Shown here: positions 1 through 4,271 of the stretch, piece by piece | How the letters are laid out: each line of letters starts with the position of its first letter | Numbering within the stretch: the stretch's first letter is position 1 | Assembly (NCBI GenBank): GCA_002394965.1 | Contig: DGVL01000087.1 | Location: 1-5,122 of the forward strand | Length of the DNA: 5,122 nucleotides | Direction of reading: 5' to 3' | Origin: Lachnospira sp. UBA4285 | GTDB taxonomy: Bacteria > Bacillota > Clostridia > Lachnospirales > Lachnospiraceae | Made by a program: the position numbers and the translations under genes | The notes under the pieces: model-generated | What the model saw: the letters and a program-made list of their open reading frames with translations, nothing else | Told to the model about the DNA's origin: nothing | Database searches by the model: none

Positions 1-17
1 AGTTTACACGTAAGCAT
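1..17 (-). CDS. Start of a gene running off the left edge (product unknown)
   Basis: An ATG on the minus strand at 17-15 opens a frame reading MLTCK before the window ends. Seven bases upstream lies a purine-rich AGAAGGGG (32-25), a passable but imperfect Shine-Dalgarno, and about 70 bases upstream is a credible promoter (95-123). Promoter, leader and ribosome site in the right order make a real start likely. Five codons are too few to identify the product. If the palindromes at 99-112 and 143-156 are regulator sites, this gene is their likely target. Confidence 0.5.
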
Positions 18-24
18 GTTTTAT

Positions 25-32
25 CCCCTTCT
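25..32 (-). promoter_or_regulatory. Ribosome binding site of the left-edge gene
   Basis: Minus-strand AGAAGGGG sits 7 bases before the ATG at 17. It matches the Shine-Dalgarno imperfectly (GGGG instead of GGAGG) but is the only purine tract at the right distance. Confidence 0.45.
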
Positions 33-48
33 ACGGTTTGGTTTTGCC

Positions 49-83
49 CTTCCCCTCGGATACGCAGCGTCGATGCGGGGAGG
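49..83 (-). other. Hairpin in the leader of the left-edge gene
   Basis: Bases 77-83 (minus strand CCTCCCC) can pair with 49-55 (minus strand GGGGAAG), with one mismatch. An inner CGCA/TGCG pair (74-77 with 63-66) competes for base 77. The stem would form near the 5' end of the transcript predicted to start near base 88. The hairpin is followed by a purine-rich stretch, not a U tract, so it is not an intrinsic terminator. It matches no riboswitch class I recognise. Confidence 0.3.
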
Positions 84-94
84 AACTGAACATC

Positions 95-123
95 ATCATA
101 CCAGATCTTGTGGGAGGATGCAA
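95..123 (-). promoter_or_regulatory. Sigma-A-type promoter of the left-edge gene
   Basis: On the minus strand a -35 box TTGCAT (123-118) and a -10 box TATGAT (100-95) are separated by 17 bases. Transcription would start near 88, giving a leader of about 70 bases before the ATG at 17. The spacer contains most of the palindrome-like element at 99-112, so a protein bound there would block RNA polymerase. Confidence 0.55.
99..112. promoter_or_regulatory. Imperfect palindrome, candidate operator 1
   Basis: TACCAGATCTTGTG differs at two of 14 positions from the perfect palindrome at 143-156. It lies between the -35 and -10 boxes of the left-edge promoter, the classical position for a repressor site. 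Its centre is 44 bp from the centre of the second copy, about four helical turns. Confidence 0.45.
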
Positions 124-142
124 TTGACGGAAGCGACAAACC

Positions 143-156
143 TACAAGATCTTGTA
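143..156. promoter_or_regulatory. Perfect 14-bp palindrome, candidate operator 2
   Basis: TACAAGATCTTGTA is a perfect 14-bp inverted repeat about 20 bp upstream of the -35 box of the left-edge promoter. A near copy overlaps that promoter. The core CAAGATCTTG has the C-W-A-n-A/T-n-T-W-G pattern of NrdR boxes, which occur in pairs before ribonucleotide reductase genes. The 44-bp spacing is not the one I know as typical for NrdR, so the regulator remains open. Confidence 0.45.
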
Positions 157-161
157 TTCAG

Positions 162-193
162 CCTGTTTTTAACGTTTAGAAGCGTTTAACAGG
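162..193. repeat. Inverted repeat containing two CGTTTA direct repeats
   Basis: CCTGTT (162-167) pairs with AACAGG (188-193), and inside it AACG (171-174) pairs with CGTT (183-186), around the loop at 175-182. The same stretch holds two CGTTTA copies at 173 and 183, exactly 10 bp apart. It lies about 75-105 bp upstream of the predicted start of the left-edge transcript, so it could be an activator site. It could also be chance in an AT-richer patch. I see nothing else in 194-309. Confidence 0.25.
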
Positions 194-309
194 CGGGATA
201 CGGGGCCCGGGGCGGAAAGAAATTTGTGCAAGTTGCGGGCTTGACGCCGGGACCGTGTCGTCTCTCGGAACAAAAGAGCGCAGATGTCGGACAACGGAGC
301 AGCGCAGGC

Positions 310-352
310 AAAAAAAGAAAGCCGGAAATCAGCTGCTCATCAGCTCATTTCC
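310..352 (-). terminator. Intrinsic terminator of the zinc-ribbon gene
   Basis: Bases 341-352 and 324-335 form a 12-position stem on the minus strand (GGAAATGAGCTG with CAGCTGATTTCC, one G-G mismatch) around a five-base loop. A T-rich tract follows on the minus strand (complement of 310-320, including seven consecutive T). It starts 3 bases after the stop codon of the small gene, so it closes a single-gene transcript. Confidence 0.85.
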
Positions 353-355
353 CGC

Positions 356-532
356 TCAGATTGCTTTGATCTCCTGAATCCACTTTTGCTTGGTGCCGCA
401 GAAGAGACATCTCGAAGAGATGACAATCGGCTGACCTTCCTTCAGTCTGTCTTTCGTCAGAAAAACGGACCAGGCGATCTCTCCGTTGCAGTCCGGGTTC
501 TTACAGACATGGGTCCCGTGCCGTTCGATCAT
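356..532 (-). CDS. 58-residue four-cysteine zinc-ribbon-like protein
   Basis: Two cysteine pairs are visible: C10-x4-C15 (sequence CKNPDC) and C42-x2-C45 (CLFC), 26 residues apart. This is the layout of a small zinc ribbon, with a hydrophobic/aromatic stretch between them (IAWSVFL). The middle and C-terminal parts carry many Lys and Arg (KDRLK, KQKW). There is no signal peptide or membrane segment, so it should be cytosolic. A nucleic-acid or protein-binding role would fit zinc ribbons in general, but I do not recognise the family. The frame opens further upstream, including an ATG at 559, but that ATG lies on the -10 box of the gene's own promoter and has no ribosome site. The ATG at 532 has a perfect AAAGGAG 8 bases upstream. 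A terminator follows at once, so the gene is monocistronic. Confidence 0.8.
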   Translation of the reverse strand: MIERHGTHVCKNPDCNGEIAWSVFLTKDRLKEGQPIVISSRCLFCGTKQKWIQEIKAI

Positions 533-540
533 ACGCAGAT

Positions 541-547
541 CTCCTTT
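541..547 (-). promoter_or_regulatory. Ribosome binding site that fixes the zinc-ribbon gene start
   Basis: Minus-strand AAAGGAG lies 8 bases before the ATG at 532. It rules against the in-frame ATG at 559, which is upstream of the Shine-Dalgarno and overlaps the promoter -10 box. Confidence 0.8.
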
Positions 548-557
548 CCGAAACGGC

Positions 558-585
558 ATTATATCATAAATAAGAGAAAAAACAA
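558..585 (-). promoter_or_regulatory. Promoter of the zinc-ribbon gene
   Basis: Minus strand: -35 TTGTTT (585-580), 16-base T-rich spacer, consensus -10 TATAAT (563-558). Transcription would begin near 551, leaving a leader of about 18 bases that just contains the ribosome site. The promoter follows the hairpin that closes the LRR gene, so the small gene is transcribed on its own. Confidence 0.75.
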
Positions 586-613
586 GCAAAATATGAATAA
601 CGCCTGAAATAAT

Positions 614-650
614 CTGCGCCGGGATCTGCCCAAAAGGCAGCCCGGCGCAG
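614..650 (-). terminator. Terminator hairpin of the LRR gene
   Basis: CTGCGCCGGG (614-623) is an exact inverted repeat of CCCGGCGCAG (641-650). CTGCC (626-630) pairs with GGCAG (636-640) inside it, leaving a five-base loop and a two-base bulge. The hairpin starts 31 bases after the LRR stop codon. On the minus strand it is followed by only a short ATTATTT, so the U tract is weak, but the stem is very stable. Confidence 0.6.
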
Positions 651-681
651 GAAATTCGGAAGGAATCTCCGCCTTGCGGAA

Positions 682-2862
682 TCAGGAATACTGAATCATC
701 AGGTTGTCGCAGCCCTCGAACACATTGGCGCCCACAGACTTCAGCCGCTCCGGCATAGTGAGGTCCCGCAGTCCGATGCACTGGAAGAAAGCGCGTGTAC
801 CGATCGTATTGACGGAATCCGGAATAACGACGTTGTTCAAAACAGCGCAGCGGTAGAAGGCGCTGGCGCCGATGGCGGTCACGGTATCCGGAATATCAAT
901 CTCTTCCAAGGCGGTAAAGTCCATAAACTGGCTGTCGGCAATGACTCTTACTCCGGCTGGCCAGTGAATCCGCTTTAGGCTGGATTTCAGAAGGTCGCCG
1001 TTCTTTCCGGAATTGATGGCGGAGGGAGTCAGCGTGATAATGCTGTCCGGGAGGTCCAGTTCGGCGATGGGGCTGTTGGTGAAGGCGTTGGCGGCGACGG
1101 TTTCCAGCCCGTCCTTGAAGAAGACGGCGGTAAGCTGCGGGCAGCTGTTGAAGGCATACGTGCCGATGGTGCGCAGGCCGCTGCCGAGAGAGACGCTGGA
1201 AAGGCGGTCACATGCGCTGAAGGCAGAGGCCCCGATGGAGACAACGCTGTCAGGCAGCTCCACGGTCAGCAGGCGGTCGCAGTCATAGAACGTACTCTCA
1301 CCGACGGTCTTGAGGCGATCGGAGAAGAACACCTCCGCGAGGGATGCGCAGGAATAAAAGGCCTTATCCTTAATCTCGGTAACGGAGCCGGGCAGCTCGA
1401 TGCGTGTGAGTGACGGACAGCCGTGGAAGGCTCCGGTACCGATGCTTGTGATTCCCTCAGGGATCTCGATTTCTTCCAGAACCTGGAAGCCGGTAAACTG
1501 GCTGTCCGTGACCGTAAGCATGCGGGCGGGCCAGTGGATCTTTTTCAGACTGCTGTAGATGGGATCTTTGGGCTTGTTGGAGTTGATCGCGCCAAATGGC
1601 ATCTTGGTGATGCTGTCCGGGAGAATGAGCTCCCGGAAGGGACTGAAGGTGAAGGCGTTGCTTCCGATCTCTTCGATCCCCTCCTGCAGGGAGATGGCGG
1701 TCAGAGAGCTGCAGTTATGAAAGGCGGAGATGCCGATCTTCCGGACGCCGGAACCGAGCACAATCTCTGTAAGGGCATCGCAGCCGTTGAAGGCGGATTC
1801 ACCGATTTCCGTGACGCTGTCCGGAACCTCGAGCCGGGCCAGGGCGTCACAGTCGCAGAAGGCGTTGCTGTCGATGAGCCGAAGCCGCTCCGGCAGGCGG
1901 ATGGAAGCCAGTCGGGAGCAGGATTTGAAGGCCTGATATCCGATGGAGGTCAGTGACTCCGGCAGAGAAATGTTTTCCAGCATGGGGCAGTTGATGAATG
2001 CGCTGCTGCCGATCTCCGTGACACCTTCCGGAATATCGACCTCCGCGAGAGCCTGGAAGCCTGCAAACTGGCTCTGGGTGACGGTGGAAAGACCGTACGG
2101 CCAGTGAACCCGGACCAGGCTTTTCTTGAGCGGGTCGGAGGTGCTGGTGGAATTCAGGGCAGAGACATCCATCTTCGACAGACTGTCGGGAAGAATCAGC
2201 TCCCGGATCGGACAGGAGGTGAAGGCGTTGTTGCCGATCTCGAGGAGACCCTCGGAGAAATGAACGGCGGTCAGGGACGAGCAGCCGCTAAAGACAGCGT
2301 TTCCAAGCTTTCGCACACCGGTCCCGAGCGATACCTCGGTCAGCTTGTCGCAGCTGCTGAAGGCGCCTTTGGCAAGATCTTCCACGCTGTCCGGAATCGT
2401 GAGCGAGCTCAGGCGGTCACAGTCGTAGAAAGCATTTTCGCCGATGGTGATCAGATCAGACGGCAGGTCCAGTGTCTCGAGACCGTCACAGTTGGCAAAG
2501 GCCTGACTTCCGATGGCGGTGAGAGTCGACGGGAAGGAGATCTCCTTCAGGCTGGAGCAGTTATAGAAGGCATTGCCGCGGATCTCGGTAACGCCCTCGG
2601 GAATCACAACGGAACGGAGCCGCTGCTTGCCCGAGAAGGCGGAGCTGTCGATGACGCGGACCTCGGAGGGAATGACCACCTCGGTGTCCGAACCCTTATA
2701 CTGCTTCAGCTCGCCCGCGGCACCGATGACGAAATCCGCTTCTGAATAGGCCGCGGCGCTCGGGGTGACCGCCGCAGCGGTCAGCAGGACCAGCACCAGC
2801 AGCAGAAGAGAGACGCAGAAGCTTTTTGCCGGCGTGGCGCGAAAAACAGAGTTGCTTGTCAT
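682..2862 (-). CDS. Secreted BspA-type leucine-rich-repeat protein (726 aa)
   Basis: Residues 1-38 are a signal peptide: a short basic N-region, a hydrophobic run of Leu/Val/Ala, and an SAAA end predicting cleavage before Tyr39. Residues 39-61 form a short cap (FVIGAAGELKQYKG). From 62 to 723 there are 28 consecutive LRRs of the LRR_5/BspA class, mostly 23 residues with the pattern IP-x-S/G-V-x-x-I-G-x-x-A-F-x-x-C-x-x-L. They are grouped in units of eight that repeat every 190 residues (62-251, 252-441, 442-631), then half a unit (632-723) and a three-residue tail. The family is known for extracellular binding and adhesion; the ligand here is unknown. No LPxTG motif, SLH, dockerin or C-terminal membrane helix is present, so it may be released or held by unseen partners. 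The ATG at 2862 has AAAGGAG at the right distance and directly precedes the signal peptide; the frame opens further upstream (to 3045) only through the promoter. Confidence 0.92.
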   Translation of the reverse strand: MTSNSVFRATPAKSFCVSLLLLVLVLLTAAAVTPSAAAYSEADFVIGAAGELKQYKGSDTEVVIPSEVRVIDSSAFSGKQRLRSVVIPEGVTEIRGNAFYNCSSLKEISFPSTLTAIGSQAFANCDGLETLDLPSDLITIGENAFYDCDRLSSLTIPDSVEDLAKGAFSSCDKLTEVSLGTGVRKLGNAVFSGCSSLTAVHFSEGLLEIGNNAFTSCPIRELILPDSLSKMDVSALNSTSTSDPLKKSLVRVHWPYGLSTVTQSQFAGFQALAEVDIPEGVTEIGSSAFINCPMLENISLPESLTSIGYQAFKSCSRLASIRLPERLRLIDSNAFCDCDALARLEVPDSVTEIGESAFNGCDALTEIVLGSGVRKIGISAFHNCSSLTAISLQEGIEEIGSNAFTFSPFRELILPDSITKMPFGAINSNKPKDPIYSSLKKIHWPARMLTVTDSQFTGFQVLEEIEIPEGITSIGTGAFHGCPSLTRIELPGSVTEIKDKAFYSCASLAEVFFSDRLKTVGESTFYDCDRLLTVELPDSVVSIGASAFSACDRLSSVSLGSGLRTIGTYAFNSCPQLTAVFFKDGLETVAANAFTNSPIAELDLPDSIITLTPSAINSGKNGDLLKSSLKRIHWPAGVRVIADSQFMDFTALEEIDIPDTVTAIGASAFYRCAVLNNVVIPDSVNTIGTRAFFQCIGLRDLTMPERLKSVGANVFEGCDNLMIQYS
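694..969 (-). repeat. Super-repeat unit 4 (half copy, four LRRs)
   Basis: Residues 632-723 begin with the unit signature IHWPAG and contain only the first four of eight LRR modules. The protein then stops after QYS. The copy is in register with the other units. Confidence 0.85.
970..1539 (-). repeat. Super-repeat unit 3 (eight LRRs, 570 bp)
   Basis: Residues 442-631. It begins IHWPARM and ends with a 30-residue irregular module (AINSGKNGDLLKSSLKR). Module order and lengths (six of 23, one of 22, one of 30) are the same as in units 1 and 2. Confidence 0.88.
1540..2109 (-). repeat. Super-repeat unit 2 (eight LRRs, 570 bp)
   Basis: Residues 252-441. It begins VHWPYGL and ends with the irregular module AINSNKPKDPIYSSLKK. 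The landmark AAACTG on the plus strand (2065, 1495, 925) and the HWP codons recur at exactly 570-bp steps across units 2-4. Confidence 0.88.
2110..2679 (-). repeat. Super-repeat unit 1 (eight LRRs, 570 bp)
   Basis: Residues 62-251. The first module reads VVIPSEV in place of the HWP signature of the other units, as expected for the first LRR after the N-terminal cap. The seventh module is 22 residues (ending SCPIRE) and the eighth is 30 residues (ALNSTSTSDPLKKSLVR). Confidence 0.85.
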
Positions 2863-2869
2863 ATCAAGA

Positions 2870-2876
2870 CTCCTTT
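2870..2876 (-). promoter_or_regulatory. Ribosome binding site that fixes the LRR gene start
   Basis: Minus-strand AAAGGAG lies 7 bases before the ATG at 2862 and selects it over the in-frame starts upstream, one of which (2937) lies inside the promoter spacer. Confidence 0.85.
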
Positions 2877-2920
2877 CGGTCAGATTTGTAGGTTTATGGA
2901 AAATCCGGTTCTGTAATTCA

Positions 2921-2949
2921 AGAATATCATGATCCATGAGCAAGGTCAA
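2921..2949 (-). promoter_or_regulatory. Promoter of the LRR gene, with an AT-rich upstream element
   Basis: Minus strand: -35 TTGACC (2949-2944), 17-base spacer, -10 TATTCT (2926-2921). Start near 2914, giving a leader of about 50 bases. Directly upstream of the -35 box, 2950-2978 is almost pure A/T (AATAATATTATATA), which fits an UP element contacted by RNA polymerase alpha subunits and suggests strong expression. Confidence 0.65.
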
Positions 2950-3009
2950 TGAATTTCCTCTATTAATAATATTATATAGGTAGAAGCAGAAGAGGAGCCG
3001 CGGAGGATA

Positions 3010-3038
3010 TGGACAGGGAGCGCGCGATGTGATATAGT
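3010..3038 (+). promoter_or_regulatory. Promoter of the ynzC-like/proC transcript
   Basis: -35 TGGACA (3010-3015), 17-base spacer, -10 TATAGT (3033-3038) preceded by TG one base away (extended -10). Start near 3045 gives a leader of about 80 bases before the ATG at 3124. It is divergent from the LRR promoter. I see no LexA-type site in this region. Confidence 0.6.
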
Positions 3039-3123
3039 TTCCCATATACTGCGGACGGGCGGAACCGGCGGAGCGGACAGATCAATATTGTCTGTACAAA
3101 TCAGGCAAAGAAACGGAGAAAGA

Positions 3124-3327
3124 ATGGAAAACTCAAAACTGAACCGAATCAACGAGCTGGCGAAACTGGCCAGAGAGCGGGAGCTGACGCCGGAAGAACT
3201 TCGTGAACGGGACGTACTGCGGAAGGAATACATCGCCGAATGGCGGCGCGGCGCAGAACAGGTGCTGGAAAACACCTATATCGTCACGCCCGACGGAAAA
3301 AAGCAGAAGCTCCGGAAACGGTCCTGA
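3124..3327 (+). CDS. ynzC: YnzC/DUF896 (UPF0291) family small protein
   Basis: The 67-residue product opens MENSKLNRINELAKLARE and continues ELTPEELRERDVLRKEYIAEWR. This is the conserved N-terminal helical hairpin of the DUF896 family (Bacillus subtilis YnzC): a first helix with the INELA motif, a turn after LTPEE, then a second helix ending LR-x-EYI. The remainder (ENTYIVTPDGKKQKLRKRS) is a basic, probably flexible tail. The molecular function of the family is not established. The ATG at 3124 has GGAG five bases upstream (3115-3118); the frame could also open at a TTG at 3088, but that would add residues not seen in the family and has no better ribosome site. proC follows after 37 bases, so the two are probably one transcript. 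Confidence 0.88.
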   Translation: MENSKLNRINELAKLARERELTPEELRERDVLRKEYIAEWRRGAEQVLENTYIVTPDGKKQKLRKRS

Positions 3328-3364
3328 GCGGTTGCTTTTCAGATGGAATGAGGGAGAATTCAGA

Positions 3365-4144
3365 ATGAAACTGGCATTTATCGGAACGGGAAACATGGGC
3401 GGCGCCCTGGCCAGGGCCGCCGCGCTGGAAAAGGACAACGAGCTGCTGCTGGTGAACCGGCATCCGGAAAAGGCGGAGAAGCTCCGGGAAGAGATCGGAG
3501 GGACCGTGACGGACCACGCCGGAGCCGCCGCGGCAGCGGACCTGCTCTTCATCGGGGTGAAACCGGTGGTGTTACCGGGCCTCTGCGAAACGCTGCGGCC
3601 GCTGCTGCAGAAGAGAGAGGAGCGCCTTGTCGTCGTGTCGATGGCGGCGGGGGTCCCGATCCGGAAGCTGCAGGAGGAGCTGGGAGAGAATCTCCCGGTG
3701 ATCCGGATTATGCCGAACACCCCGGTGGCGGTGGGCGAGGGGATGATCCTCTACAGCTGCAGCAGGGAGGTGCGTGAGGAAGAGCAGGCGTGCTTTTTGC
3801 AGGCCATGCGCCATGCGGGCCGCTTCATGAAAATCGAAGAGCGGCTGATGGAGGCGGGGATGGCGGTCTCCGGCTGCGGACCGGCCTATGTGGATCTGTT
3901 TGTGGAAGCCCTGGCGGACGCGGCGGTGGCCTGCGGACTTCCCCGGAAGGACGCAATCCTGCTTTCGGCGCAGATGGTGCTGGGCTCGGCGAAGCTGATC
4001 CTCGAGAGCGGCAGGCATCCTGGCGAACTGAAGGACGCGGTCTGCTCACCCGGCGGAACGACCATTCAGGGGGTACGCGCGCTGGAGGCCAGAGCCTTCC
4101 GCTCGGCAGTTTTTGAAGCGGTCATGGCCGCCCATGACGCGTAA
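3365..4144 (+). CDS. proC: Pyrroline-5-carboxylate reductase
   Basis: Catalyses the last step of proline synthesis in the cytosol, reducing 1-pyrroline-5-carboxylate to L-proline with NAD(P)H. Visible family features: an N-terminal Rossmann nucleotide-binding start (IGTGNMG, residues 6-12), the GVKP segment (64-67), the MPNTP motif (116-120), SGCGPAY (169-175) at the start of the helical dimerisation domain, and the C-terminal signature from Leu222 to Glu241 (LKDAVCSPGGTT, then QGVRALE). At 259 residues it is close to the usual length of about 265-270 and looks intact. The ATG at 3365 has GGGAG 8 bases upstream and directly starts the Rossmann strand; opening the frame earlier (3203) would overlap the ynzC-like gene in another frame. 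It is the second gene after ynzC and is followed by a strong terminator. Confidence 0.96.
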   Translation: MKLAFIGTGNMGGALARAAALEKDNELLLVNRHPEKAEKLREEIGGTVTDHAGAAAAADLLFIGVKPVVLPGLCETLRPLLQKREERLVVVSMAAGVPIRKLQEELGENLPVIRIMPNTPVAVGEGMILYSCSREVREEEQACFLQAMRHAGRFMKIEERLMEAGMAVSGCGPAYVDLFVEALADAAVACGLPRKDAILLSAQMVLGSAKLILESGRHPGELKDAVCSPGGTTIQGVRALEARAFRSAVFEAVMAAHDA

Positions 4145-4216
4145 GCCCCAGAGAACCGGAGCGCGCAGAGCGGAAGAATCGCATCAGATGTATTAGACAG
4201 AATATCGGGATAAAAG

Positions 4217-4271
4217 AAAACTCGCAGACATGAGGTGAGATGTTCACCGGTTCTGCGAGTTTTGTTTTTTT
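4217..4271 (+). terminator. Strong intrinsic terminator after proC, probably bidirectional
   Basis: AAAACTCGCAGA (4217-4228) and TCTGCGAGTTTT (4252-4263) form a perfect 12-bp stem. An inner GGTGA/TCACC stem (4234-4238 with 4244-4248) caps it. Seven T follow at 4265-4271 on the plus strand. On the minus strand the stem's T end runs into another TTTT (complement of 4212-4215), so it can also end the convergent gene whose stop codon occupies 4271-4273. Bases 4145-4216 hold nothing else I recognise. Confidence 0.9.

Noticed and set aside
1..189. Plus-strand frame open from the left edge to a TAA at 187-189
   Set aside because: Sixty-two open codons are not rare at this base composition. The translation has no recognisable character, and the stretch holds a convincing minus-strand promoter and leader.
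284..607. 107-codon plus-strand open frame at the left
   Set aside because: It is antisense to the zinc-ribbon gene, its terminator and its promoter, has no ribosome site, and its translation is low-complexity and unlike any family.
694..2679. Regularly spaced repeats as a possible CRISPR or other tandem array
   Set aside because: The repeats are codon-phased LRR modules in one open frame, with no identical short repeats separated by unique spacers.
1423..2745. Long plus-strand open frames (177 and 213 codons) opposite the LRR gene
   Set aside because: They arise from the GC-rich, repetitive codons of the LRR gene read backwards. They lack ribosome sites, and the sense strand encodes an unmistakable LRR protein.
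2863..3045. Upstream extension of the LRR gene to an in-frame ATG at 3045
   Set aside because: The extension would be encoded by the promoter and UP-like region, and would bury the signal peptide 61 residues inside the protein. The ATG at 2862 has an ideal ribosome site.
3203..3364. Extension of proC upstream to 3203
   Set aside because: It would overlap the ynzC-like gene and add 54 residues before the Rossmann fold. The ATG at 3365 has a good ribosome site and matches the family start.
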